A DNA stretch of 64,000 nt from Mesostigma viride (lineage: Eukaryota; Streptophyta; Mesostigmatophyceae; Mesostigmatales; Mesostigmataceae). This document shows, piece by piece, positions 42,395 to 52,835 of the stretch (position 1 is its first letter; each line of letters opens with the position of its first letter). The stretch spans positions 362,434 to 426,433 of the forward strand of contig RPFO01000076.1 in the NCBI GenBank assembly GCA_009746045.1, in the 5' to 3' direction. Both the position numbers and the translations under genes were made by a program. Below the pieces are notes generated by a model. It searched no databases and was not told the origin of the DNA. It was given only the letters and a program-made list of their open reading frames with translations.

Positions 42395-43512
42395 CATGCA
42401 AGGACTGGCGTGGGTGTGCTGGGTGGGATGCGTGGGTGTGGTGGGTGGCTGGCATGCGTGCGTGGGTGTGGTGGTGGGCTAGCATGTGTGCGTGGGTGTG
42501 GTGGGTGGCTGGCATGCGTGCGTGGGTGTGGTGGGTGGCTGGCATGCGTGCGTGGGTGTGGTGGGTGGCTGGCATGCGTGCATGGGTGTGATGGGTGGCT
42601 GGCATGCGTGCGTGGGTGTGGTGGGTGGCTGGCAGGCCTGCGTGCGTGGGTGTGGTGGGTGGCTGGCATGCGTGCATGGGTGTGATGGGTGGCTGGCATG
42701 CGTGCGTGGGTGTGGTGGGTGGCTGGCATGCGTGCATGGGTGTGATGGGTGGCTGGCATGCGTGCGTGGGTGTGATGGGTGGCTGGCATGCGTGCGTGGG
42801 TGTGGTGGGTGGCTGGCATGCGTGCGTGAATGTGGTGGTGGGCTAGCATGCACGCGTGGATATGTGGTGGGCTGGCCTGCGTGCGTGGGTGTCTGGGGTG
42901 GCTGGCATGCGTGCGTGGGTGTGGTGGGTGGCTGGCATGCGTGCGTGAATGTGGTGGAGGGCTAGCATGCGTGCGTGGGTGTGGTGGATGGCTGGCATGC
43001 GTGCGTGGGTGTGGTGAATGGCTGGCATGCATGTGTGGGTGTGGTGGTGGGCTAGCATACGTGCGTGGGTGTCGCGGGTGGCTTGCTTGCGTGCATGGGT
43101 GTGGTGGGTGGCATGCCTGCGTGCGTGGGTGTAGTGGATGGCTGCCATGCGTGCGTGGGTGTGGTGGATGCGTGCATGGGTGTGGTGGGTGGCTAGCATG
43201 CGTGCGTGGGTGTGGTGGATGCGTGGCATGCCTGTGTGGGTGTGGTGGTGGGCTGGCATGCGTGCGTGTGGTGGTGGGCTGGCATGCATGCGTGGGGTGT
43301 GTGTGGTGGCTGGCAGGCCTGCGTGCGTGGGTGTGGTGGTGGATGCATGGCATGCGTGCGTGGGTGTGGTGGATGGCTGGCATGCGTGCGTGGGTGTGGT
43401 GGTGGGCTGGCATGCGTGAGTGGGTGTGTTGGATGGGTAGCATGCGTGCGTGGGTGTGGTGGGTGGCTGGCATGCGTGCGTTGGTGTGGTGGGTGGCTGG
43501 CATGCGTGCGGG
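42395..43512. repeat. Minisatellite, about 30-bp units (GGCTGGCATGCGTGCGTGGG-type)
   Basis: About 37 units. Inverse of the unit family at 22977-23882, but with GTGGTGGGTGGCTGG in place of C-runs. Long frames in all phases on both strands are artefacts of the repeat. It ends directly at the shared flank 43509-43600. Confidence 0.95.
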
Positions 43513-43600
43513 GTGGTCCCACGCGGAATGGGGTAGATTTTTGCAAGAAAAAAACGCTAATTTCAATCGTCCGAAAACCGGACATTGCGCCGAAATTCTT
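43509..43600. repeat. Sequence flanking a tandem array, copy 2 (copy 1 at 26070-26170)
   Basis: GGTGGTCCCACGCGGAATGG and GCAAGAAAAAAACGCTAATT, TTCAATCGTCCG, as at 26.1 kb. The following 150 bases are rich in GCCGAAATT / GCGAATTTT words. Confidence 0.75.
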
Positions 43601-43958
43601 GCCGAAAATTTGGCAGCCGAGCGAATTTTTCGCCCGACGGACTTTGCGCCGAAATTTTGTGTCTGCCGTGCTTCGAACTCAACCGACTCCTGCTGTTGCG
43701 TGCACTTTGTCCGATGCCTGCAGGCCACGCACGAATTTTGCGACCGAAATATGACGACTAGACAAGTTTATCGACGACCTACATCGATCTATTGCCACTT
43801 TTGAAGTCCTTGGCTTGCTAGCAGCTATTGATTATCAATGCCGGGAACAAAATTGCCGAAAGTTTTTATTGAATCAGTACATATATGTGCACATGTCCGT
43901 AATTTTATCATTCGCAATTTTGACATTGTCGGAGTATTTGACAACTTAGGCATTGCGC

Positions 43959-44561
43959 CTAGAAAAAGGTGCCCCATCCGTCGATGTCAAAATCGCCGAA
44001 GGAGTACACTCCCTGGTACTGGTCTCCCCTGTAGTTGGGAGGCTCGCCTGTATACATTTTGGTGTTCCACTTGGCCCCGCCGTTCTCCGCAGCAGCCAGG
44101 AACTCCTGCTGGGCCTCGGCCCTCAGGCGCATCATTGATACATTGGGAGAGCCCGGAATTTCCGTGCTCTCCACCACCACTCTCGCCTGATTGTCAGGCA
44201 CGCATTGGTAAGCAGGGTTCAAATCTGAATCGGGTGGCACCAGATCGATCATGCCATTGCCGAACGCAATGACACCTGCACCCCACTGTGCAGAAGGTCC
44301 GAGCAACTCTACATCAATTCTGATGTTTGCAGCGTGCTCATTTTTGTCGACCATCACATAGGTATGCTGAGAACCGAAAATATTGCTCTGCTCCATTTGT
44401 GACAGTGTTAAATTTCGGCAAGGTTGGCTGCTTGCAATCGACAGGAAATTGGTGACCCCGACAGCCAGACGCGCAAGGGTTATAACTGCAGGTAGAACCC
44501 AAAATTTGTCGATAAGGAGTAATGGAAGGGCACGACCACCAGTCACTAGTATTCGCTTCAC
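43959..44561 (-). CDS. Hypothetical protein
   Basis: A minus-strand frame of 200 codons. The part from MEQSNIFGSQHTYVMVDKNE onward (about 44398 down) looks like real coding sequence: mixed polar and hydrophobic strands, QWGAGVIAFGNGMIDLVPPD, Cys/Pro-poor, ending DFDIDGWGTFF. The N-terminal part overlaps a Cys-rich frame (SYNPCASGCRGHQFPVDC) in another phase, so a frameshift or an intron probably lies near 44410. No family is recognised. It is adjacent to the dyad-bearing region but contains no dyad. Confidence 0.4.
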   Translation of the reverse strand: MKRILVTGGRALPLLLIDKFWVLPAVITLARLAVGVTNFLSIASSQPCRNLTLSQMEQSNIFGSQHTYVMVDKNEHAANIRIDVELLGPSAQWGAGVIAFGNGMIDLVPPDSDLNPAYQCVPDNQARVVVESTEIPGSPNVSMMRLRAEAQQEFLAAAENGGAKWNTKMYTGEPPNYRGDQYQGVYSFGDFDIDGWGTFF

Positions 44562-44564
44562 CGG

Positions 44565-44705
44565 ACACCTTTTTCAGCTTCCGGATAAAATTCAGCAAGA
44601 GCAGCGGCGATTAGATACTAAATATTGCGTTATTGGTTCGTACCGTACCCAGACAAAAATTGTACTAGTGACGCAATTGTACTAGGCGGAATGACAACTG
44701 CGCCC
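44565..44705. repeat. Fragment resembling the Harbinger subterminal region
   Basis: GGACACCTTTTTCAGC, AAATTCAGCAAG, GGTTCGTACCGTACC and TGCGCCCGG occur in the same order as at 32063-32190 inside the Harbinger element. Probably a decayed relative of that element. No terminal repeat is seen here. Confidence 0.6.
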
Positions 44706-44717
44706 GGCAAATAAGTA

Positions 44718-44929
44718 TTTATTGCTCCAACCCCACACCTAACTTGTTCCGGAGCTGTTCGAAGCGAAGAGCAATGGAGGGATCGGACCCGAGCCAGATT
44801 TGAGTGCGGAACATGATGGCTGGCCTACCTCACTCCGAACATTAAGGTGGACCCGGGTTCGAATCCTGTCAGTGCTATTCGCTTCGAACAGTTCCGGAAC
44901 GATTTTTTTTGTGGGGGTGGAGCAATAAA
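44718..44929. mobile_element. Short inverted-repeat element (MITE) of 212 bp with a pol III B-box-like word
   Basis: About 50 bases at each end are inverted: TTTATTGCTCCAACCCCACA ... TGTTCGAAGCGAA on the left against the inverse of TTCGCTTCGAACAGTTCC ... GGTGGAGCAATAAA on the right. The centre holds GGGTTCGAATCC, a good match to the tRNA T-loop/B box, but no cloverleaf could be drawn. No clear target duplication. Confidence 0.75.
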
Positions 44930-45206
44930 TTCTCGACATGCAGAAACAAATGTCGAATAGATTGTGCAAAAAAATATCGAAATCCTTATCATTATTTAAA
45001 TATACAGCATAAAATTATGTTGCAGTAAAAAATAACTGTTAATTGAAGGCCGCAAAAAATTATCAACTTGACCTCAGAAAGATCTCGAAAAATATATACA
45101 ATATATGCGGCCACCTTTTTACACCCTACTGAAGCCCCACTCTAAAGATATAATACGAGCCGAAACTAGGGCGTCGTCTACCCGCAGCGAGACCCCAATT
45201 TCTTGT
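44930..45206. other. AT-rich spacer with one dyad
   Basis: No gene. A dyad variant (GTCTACCCGCAGCGAGACCC) lies at 45176-45195, just past the stop codon of the DDE-like gene. Confidence 0.5.
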
Positions 45207-48200
45207 TTAAGTCGGTGCCGGCCCCTCCGGGGCTTCATCCTTGATCACCAGCGCAGTAAGCCACTTGTCGAGCTCCTTGCTCATCCTGATGTCGGCACAC
45301 ATTCCGTCGCTGCGCACGCGTGCTTCTAGCCGGAGAGCCGGAGCGACGCAGAGATAGCAATTCACAAGCTCGGGCTGGCGTGACGGTGGCCAATCCTCAA
45401 CGTTGAGCGTGAAATGCAGGGGGTCATGCTTATCCCGCTTCCAAATCCGAACGGGAAGAATGCCGTTCCCGGCGAGGAACAGCTCCTTCTCCCGTCCGTT
45501 CCGGCCCTCGACCCACCTCTCGAAGTTCTCGTCTAACACGATCGGCCCGGCTTCGCTTACAACCTCAGCCAACCAGAACGGGTGGATGGGATCGTGATCC
45601 GTGTCCTTGTCCGATGGAACTGCCACATAGTCGTGGAGTCTCATCTGCCGGCCCATCGCCTCCCGCTTGTCCTTCAGCTGCTCCCCCCGCGTCACCATGC
45701 GAACCGGAGGGTTGGGCTGGCTCGGTGGCAGCAAACGGACAGTTTTCATCGAGCTTCCTGCATCATTGAACTCGATGATAAACGACCACTCGCTTAGACA
45801 TCCCTCAAACCGCCCAGCCAAACAGGGCGGACAGTAGCAGGAATAGCGCCTAATCATCAAAAGGCCAGGGTCGGACTTGTCCAGTCGCCACCAATGCGCC
45901 TTCTTGATGCCAGGCACCTCCTCCACCTCCGCGCGTCGGCCGGACTCGACGTCCTGTCATCAAATAGTTAGGCAAAAAGAATACCGTTCAAGTTAGCAAA
46001 ATTGACCAAAAATCAATAAAACAGGGTATAGCTGCAGAGAGACCCCTTACAAAAAAAAAATTAACGACAAGACATCAAGTGATCAAAATTCGACACAGGG
46101 TATAGCTGCAGAGAGACCCCATTCGAATCATAATAACAACGTACGACAAGATATTAAGTGATCGAAATTCGACACAGGGTATAGCTGCAGAGAGACCCCA
46201 TTCGAATCATAATAACAACGTACGACAAGATATCAAGTGATCGAAATTCGACACAGGGTATAGCTGCAGAGAGACCCCTTCATACCGATAGAACAAGCGA
46301 AATTTCATACCTAAAAGAAAAGCAACCCATTGACAGTATATAGGGTCTCTCTGCAGAGATACCTTTATTGGGTTTGAATTTTTATAGAACAGCGGCAGTT
46401 GACGTCTTAAAACCTGAAATAACACACAATTCCGTACCGGGGGTAAAAGGAAGAAGTGGCGAGTGACGTTCTCGGCCCGCGCGCGGGCCGACTCCCTGCT
46501 CGATGTCTTGCCGCCCTGCCAGTTCTGGTTCAAGTAGGCGACTAGCTGGTGGGTCTCAAGTATGTGCTGGTTTTCGGGAATCCTCTGCATTTCCCTCAAG
46601 ACGCACTTGCACTTCGCTCCTTGACCATCCACCTCCCCCTTCCCATGCTGCTCCCCCATGTAGTGGAACTCAAAGGCCTGCAGGTCGGGATCCCCCATGA
46701 GCAGACCGTTAATCTGGTTAATCACGTACCTGGACTTAAACTGCACCGCGCAGTTGTCCGAGCACATGTACAGGTTTCGCACCTCTACCCCTACTTCTAC
46801 CCGCAGGGTTTCCAGAATCTTGCGAAGAGCGTATACGAGTGCGCGCTCGCCCCGCTTGATACTGGAATCCCCCAGGAAAAAGAAGACGCGCTTTTCCAGC
46901 TCGCCGTTGAGCCGATAACGCACGATCATGGGCATCAGGATGTGGCTGCGCTTGTGGAAGTACTGCGACTGCAGTTGGACGTAGCTGCTGTTCTCGTAGT
47001 TCTCGGCCCAGTCGCCGTGCACGAGCACGTCCCCCTCTCTCAGATTCTTCTCCCGATCCTTGATTGTATCCGCCTGCGACCAGGCCGTAAAGCAGTGCAC
47101 GGTGAACTTGTCCCACCTCTTAAGAATCTCGTCCCGCAGCTCAGCTGGGGTGGACCTCATTTGGACTTGCTCGGGCCGCTTCACCTTCTTCGCCGCCCTG
47201 CCATCGGTCTCGCCCTGTTTCGCAAAGGTCCGCAGACAGTTTCGATTTGCAATAAAATCGCATTTCGATCAGATAACTGCAACTCACAAAGGGTCTCGCT
47301 GCAGCTATAGGTCACAAAAAAAAAAGTCAACAACATTTAACGGAGAAATAAATCGAAACCTACTCACCCTCACCCTCGGGTCACAGTCTGCTCCACCATC
47401 TCGAACTTGAACCAATTCAGAATCTCCGTGGAATTCTTGTCCCGATCACACTGCACCCAGTTATTATGGATGCCGCATGATTCCTCAGGACAGAACCCCT
47501 CCACACACGCCATCTTCAGTATGCGGTGAACCCTCTCCGTCCTCGGCACCCCATCTTCGTCCTCCACCAGCCTCTCAGAAATGTCGAGGTCTTCCAGGTC
47601 CCGTCCCCGCCATTCATCTTCCCCCTCCCCCTCTTCCATCCCCCCGCCCATTCCGCCCCCTTCACGCAGCCCGTTATCCCTGCCGTCAGTCTCGGCGGAC
47701 ACCGGGCAGTGAAAGTGCTTGATCCAGTCCGTCGAGTGAATGGCTTTCCACATTCCGCAAGTACCGTCCGGCTGTCTGTACTTGGAGCATCCCGCACACT
47801 CCGCGCCACACTTGCAGTTCTTGCCGTGGTTCGCATTGCAGTGCTTGGTCCACGCCCCCATGGCCGACTGCATGGTGACGTGCTTCTCACACGCGCACAG
47901 GTTCCTCTCCTTCCACTTGCCCTTGATGCAATCGGGCGCGTATTTGCAGAAGGTCGTGTAGCCCACGTGAATGCCCACGTCCTTATCATACTGGTTACTC
48001 CTTTTGTTCCAGTACGCATGCTTTTCGAGAAAGTGATTGTACATGTCCTCCTTGGAGGTCATGTAATAGCGCGCTCCCTCAACGGCGACGAGCACCCCGC
48101 GATTGCCATGACCCTCCCTGCTGTAAGTGCGCTTGACATCCTTCATCTGGGAGGAGGCGCGCGACTCATCATCGTGCATCCACGCGTCCACTATCGCGTC

Positions 48201-49291
48201 AATCACGAATTGCGGCAAAGGGCGCCCCTTGCGAGCCTGCGCGTGTCTGAGGTAGTCCAACTTCTGCTGCCTTCGTATCGCGCGAATTCCGCGAATCTTC
48301 TTGGCGTCCATCCCCGTCAGGTTCTCCAACTCCGCGGCCGAAAACTCCTTCTCCAAGTCGTCACCACAGTAAAGCGTGGACATCAGCACCATCCTGACGT
48401 CTCTGTCTGCGTCGCTTTTGGTCAGACCATCAAAAAAGCCGTTAATCCGAGCCACCCAGAACCTGTTCAGTTCTGCCATCCGCTCCTGATTGTAAAGCTT
48501 TTTCGCCTCCTCATGATACTTCCCGTGACCTAGTTCAGCGGCCCTAGAGTTAAAGCCAGCAATCATCTGGTCGAAAGCCGGCCCCCGCCCCTCGGGTTTT
48601 GTCATCGCCTGAGCCGCTTCAAACGCCTGGTCAGCGAAATATTCCCCAATAACCCTCTTTGATTTCGAGTATTCTCCCGGCCGCTTGACTTCCTTGGCTT
48701 CAGGCTGCGCTGGATTCTGGTTCTCATCTCCGAAAACCCTTTTTGCGCCAGTTGACTGCTTCGTCCCGGTGTTCAACTTAATTGCACTGAATCCTGGACG
48801 ACCGGACGCAAGGGCGAAAACTCCCACCCGTTCGCGTGCTGCATGCCATGACGACCGGCACAACGAAATCCATGCAAATCGAGTATCGTTGGGAAAAGCG
48901 ACAATTACAGACAAAGTTCGAAAGTGTATCATTTTTTACCACGATTGGGGTCTAGCTGCAGCTAGACCCTTAGAGGGGCTTTTTCCGTTAGACGAAAAGA
49001 TTACCTGATGTGGTGAACTTAGCATACCCCGACCAAGATTGGGGTCTCGCTGCAGCTAGACCCTTCATTGCGGCGTGCGATTGTTAAATCACAGACTTCT
49101 GATTCATTAATTTTATAGCAACCATAAAGAGGGTCTAGCTGCAGCGAGACCCTTGAATTTAAGCTATTGCTTGTGGTTATAAATGGTCTAGCTGCAGAGA
49201 GACCCCAATAAGGACGAAAAGATTTCAGGTTTTCCTCACCTTCGCGGCTCATTCTCTTATTAGTTCTCCCAGAACACTCAGATACCTGCAT
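45207..49291 (-). CDS. Four-exon gene for a DDE-like nuclease/transposase of unassigned superfamily
   Basis: Exons on the minus strand: 49291-49240 (MQVSECSGRTNKRMSRE), 48838 to about 47372, 47214-46438, 45953-45207. Junctions 1 and 3 join in phase. The end of exon 2 is uncertain. Exon 2 is Lys/Arg-rich with a Cys/His cluster (LCACEKHVTMQ, HCNANHGKNCKCGAECAGC). Exon 3 has VLVHGDWAENY, MCSDNCAVQFKSRY and HYMGEQHGKGEVDGQGAK, a D...D...(E/D) pattern. It resembles a widespread, poorly characterised family in animals and algae (DFAENY, SDG..QYK, HGKG..DG..), as I recall it. Exon 4 has SCYCPPCLAGRFEGC, which may bind zinc. All three introns contain dyads. An uninterrupted catalytic exon suggests function. 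Mobility is inferred. Confidence 0.65.
46019..46366. repeat. Tandem dyads in intron 3 of the DDE-like gene
   Basis: Four tandem copies (about 46024, 46098, 46176, 46255) of a 78-bp unit containing GGGTATAGCTGCAGAGAGAC, with GTACGACAAGATATCAAGTG between, and a fifth dyad at 46343. The left arms are changed (GGGTAT), so these form imperfect hairpins. They fill most of the 484-base intron. Confidence 0.9.
48939..49208. repeat. Four dyads in intron 1 of the DDE-like gene
   Basis: At about 48946, 49040, 49129 and 49185, spaced 55-95 bases apart, with arms GGGTCTAGCTGC / GGGTCTCGCTGC and their inverses or with GAGAGACCCC on one side. Intron 2 holds one more at 47288-47311. Confidence 0.9.
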
Positions 49292-49640
49292 GGCGAGAAT
49301 AACAAAAATAACACAGTAGCATTGATAAAATTGTTTATCAGAAAATATATATACTAATTACAGTATATTTTGCAAAAGATTTTATAATATATTGTGAATA
49401 GCATGGTTAAATTCCACATACTTTAATAATATGGTATGTTAAAGTATATAGAATCATTATTTAGTAAATGATTTACAAGAAAAAGTGGTATAGACTATTA
49501 TTATTATATAGTTCGGCAATCTATGATAGTAAGACATACCGGATGTCAGGTTTATCAGCGGCCTCCAGGGCTATAGCGTCTCGCTGCAGCGTGACCGTTT
49601 GGTGCTATGACTGATTTCAGTAGATGTGCAGAAAAAAATT
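49292..49640. other. Very AT-rich spacer with one dyad
   Basis: A run of TATA/ATTT-rich DNA lies upstream of the DDE-like gene's first exon, where its promoter would be. A dyad variant (GCGTCTCGCTGCAGCGTGAC) lies near 49577. No specific promoter element can be defended. Confidence 0.4.
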
Positions 49641-49647
49641 TATTTCC

Positions 49648-49718
49648 ATGACCACACCAGGAATCGAACCCAGAACCTCATTGTACATTTCTGCATGGTA
49701 ACGATGTCAGCCAAACAT
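49648..49718 (-). other. tRNA-like fragment
   Basis: On the minus strand, GGTTCTGGGTTCGATTCCTG resembles a tRNA T-arm with B box, with GGCTGACATCGTTACC about 30 bases upstream where an A box might be. The T stem needs G-U pairs and I could not fold acceptor and anticodon arms. It is probably a tRNA-derived repeat or pseudogene, not a working tRNA. Confidence 0.3.
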
Positions 49719-49990
49719 CCGAATGTTCCCAGGTAAATGGGCTGGAGGTCGTCTCTTTTTATACCTGCGGCCACAAGCACGGGTGACGGCATATTGGATG
49801 TCGTCCAATCCGCTAGCTTGGTTCCAAAAGATGGGATCGAGCTTTTGCACCAGCGCCGCGCTTCCAGTTTTCAGTTCCGTGGGGAGGAACGAGGATGCCA
49901 CGTTTCCAATTTTTTCAATACCGTTCAGCCCTGTGACGCCGCGTCCGGTTTGCGAATTGCGACCGTCCCATCGCCCATCGAAAAAGAAGC
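49707..49990 (-). CDS. Hypothetical exon
   Basis: Minus-strand frame FFFDGRWDGRNSQTGRGVTG, then NGIEKIGNVASSFLPTELKT, LVQKLDPIFWNQASGLDDIQ, and a basic end GRRYKKRRPPAH. It has the look of coding sequence, with Trp/Phe/Asp at regular spacing, but no family is recognised. A half dyad at about 49992-50011 lies at its upstream edge, so it may be an exon bounded by a dyad-bearing intron. Confidence 0.35.
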
Positions 49991-50029
49991 GCAGCCGCAG
50001 AGAGACCCCATAGCTAATAGTAACCAGCT

Positions 50030-50756
50030 GCAACCGTTTGCATGCTACCTGCTTTTTTACAACATCGCTTTGCTACCTGTGCATAACGAAAGGAAATCGG
50101 TCTTCAAGCAATTAAGGCAATCGGTCTTCATTTTCCCGCATAAAGAAAAAAGGTGAGCTTTTGCCGCATCGTGGATGGTAGGCTGACAAACTGTTCTATC
50201 AAAAACGGCAACTAAACAGCGCATGCACGCCGACGACACAGTTAGCCAGCTGGGCGAAGACATGTCCTTGCTGCCATCGCAAGAAACTCTATGTTGCAGC
50301 AAGAGTGATAAAAATGTCTGGCTTCCTTCTTTTCGTTGCTAGCTAAACCCTGCAGACATCTCGGTAGAGTCAGCTAAGCCGATCCTAATCCACATCTGGC
50401 ATCCATCCCTTTAGTCTAGTTGCCATGGAGCGTTTCTTGGTCTCGCACATGTCGATCATGGTGGTGCTAGGCTTTCACTTGGGTCACCCTTTCCATGTTT
50501 GCTATGCCTTTGGTCTGGTTAGGTTATAGGTGTAGATGTGCACATACTGCATTTGCTGCGTTTCTAATCGGTGCTCCTGTTTGATGCTTTTTTTCCCCTT
50601 CATATCGTTTCGACGTTTGCATGCTACCTGCCGGATTATAACATCGGACGTTGCTACCTGCCTGCATAACGATAGTTTGCAAGAAATCTTCATTTTGCCG
50701 AAACACAAAAAAAGGTGATCTTTTGCCGCAACGTGGATGGTAGGCTGACTAAAATT
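50030..50756. repeat. Imperfect direct repeats flanking a spacer
   Basis: 50033-50185 and 50613-50748 share GTTTGCATGCTACCTGC, CATAACGA, TTCAAG/GCAAG...TCTTCATTTT and TTTTGCCGCA(T/A)CGTGGATGG TAGGCTGAC. The second copy runs directly into the minisatellite. The spacer between them has no gene. Confidence 0.75.
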
Positions 50757-52835
50757 GTGCTGCTACGTATCAATACATGTGGGGGGGTGCTGCTACGTAT
50801 CAATACATGTGGGGGGTGCTGCTACGTATCAATACATGTGGGGGGTGCTGCTACGTATCAATACATGTGGGGGGGTGCTGCTACGTATCAATACATGTGG
50901 GGGGGTGCTGCTACGTATCAATACATGTGGGGGGGTGCTGCTACGTATCAATACATGTGGGGGGGTGCTGCTACGTATCAATACATGTGGGGGGGTGCTG
51001 CTACGTATCAATACATGTGGGGGGGTGCTGCTACGTATCAATACATGTGGGGGGTGCTGCTACGTATCAATACATGTGGGGGGTGCTGCTACGTATCAAT
51101 ACATGTGGGGGGGTGCTGCTACGTATCAATACATGTGGGGGGGTGCTGCTACGTATCAATACATGTGGGGGGTGCTGCTACGTATCAATACATGTGGGGG
51201 GGTGCTGCTACGTATCAATACATGTGGGGGGTGCTGCTACGTATCAATACATGTGGGGGGGTGCTGCTACGTATCAATACATGTGGGGGGGTGCTGCTAC
51301 GTATCAATACATGTGGGGGGTGCTGCTACGTATCAATACATGTGGGGGGTGCTGCTACGTATCAATACATGTGGGGGGGTGCTGCTACGTATCAATACAT
51401 GTGGGGGGGTGCTGCTACGTATCAATACATGTGGGGGGGTGCTGCTACGTATCAATACATGTGGGGGGTGCTGCTACGTATCAATACATGTGGGGGGTGC
51501 TGCTACGTATCAATACATGTGGGGGGGTGCTGCTACGTATCAATACATGTGGGGGGGGCTGCTACGTATCAATACATGTGGGGGGTGCTGCTACGTATCA
51601 ATACATGTGGGGGGGTGCTGCTACGTATCAATACATGTGGGGGGGTGCTGCTACGTATCAATACATGTGGGGGGGTGCTGCTACGTATCAATACATGTGG
51701 GGGGGGCTGCTACGTATCAATACATGTGGGGGGTGCTGCTACGTATCAATACATGTGGGGGGTGCTGCTACGTATCAATACATGTGGGGGGGTGCTGCTA
51801 CGTATCAATACATGTGGGGGGGTGCTGCTACGTATCAATACATGTGGGGGGGTGCTGCTACGTATCAATACATGTGGGGGGGTGCTGCTACGTATCAATA
51901 CATGTGGGGGGGTGCTGCTACGTATCAATACATGTGGGGGGGTGCTGCTACGTATCAATACATGTGGGGGGTGCTGCTACGTATCAATACATGTGGGGGG
52001 TGCTGCTACGTATCAATACATGTGGGGGGGCTGCTACGTATCAATACATGTGGGGGGTGCTGCTACGTATCAATACATGTGGGGGGGTGCTGCTACGTAT
52101 CAATACATGTGGGGGGTGCTGCTACGTATCAATACATGTGGGGGGTGCTGCTACGTATCAATACATGTGGGGGGGTGCTGCTACGTATCAATACATGTGG
52201 GGGGGTGCTGCTACGTATCAATACATGTGGGGGGGTGCTGCTACGTATCAATACATGTGGGGGGGTGCTGCTACGTATCAATACATGTGGGGGGTGCTGC
52301 TACGTATCAATACATGTGGGGGGGTGCTGCTACGTATCAATACATGTGGGGGGTGCTGCTACGTATCAATACATGTGGGGGGTGCTGCTACGTATCAATA
52401 CATGTGGGGGGTGCTGCTACGTATCAATACATGTGGGGGGGTGCTGCTACGTATCAATACATGTGGGGGGGGCTGCTACGTATCAATACATGTGGGGGGG
52501 GCTGCTACGTATCAATACATGTGGGGGGGGTGCTACGTATCAATACATGTGGGGGGTGCTGCTACGTATCAATACATGTGGGGGGGGCTGCTACGTATCA
52601 ATACATGTGGGGGGTGCTGCTACGTATCAATACATGTGGGGGGGGATGCTACGTATCAATACATGTGGGGGTGCTGCTACGTATCAATACATGTGGGGGG
52701 CTGCTGCTACGTATCAATACATGTGGGGGGGTGCTGCTACGTATCAATATATGTGGGGGGTGATGCTACGTATCAATACATGTGGGGGGGTGATGCTACG
52801 TACGTATCAATACATGTGGGGGGTGATGCTACGTA
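50757..52835. repeat. Minisatellite, 28-30-bp units with TACGTATCAATACATG and a G-run
   Basis: About 72 units of TGCTGCTACGTATCAATACA followed by TGT and six to eight G. Only the G-run length varies among most units, with a few GCTGCT/GATGCT variants at the right end. The words TACGTA and ACATGT are palindromic. Frames in all three phases are artefacts. G-runs every 28 bases could form quadruplexes. Confidence 0.97.

Noticed and set aside
45207-49291. Assignment of the DDE-like gene to KDZ (Kyakuja-Dileera-Zisupton) transposases
   Set aside because: Large size and Cys clusters are similar, but the catalytic motif words do not match those I know for KDZ. Left unassigned.
50757-52835. Possible CRISPR array (28-30-bp repeats)
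   Set aside because: There are no unique spacers between units, the genome is eukaryotic, and no cas-like gene is present.
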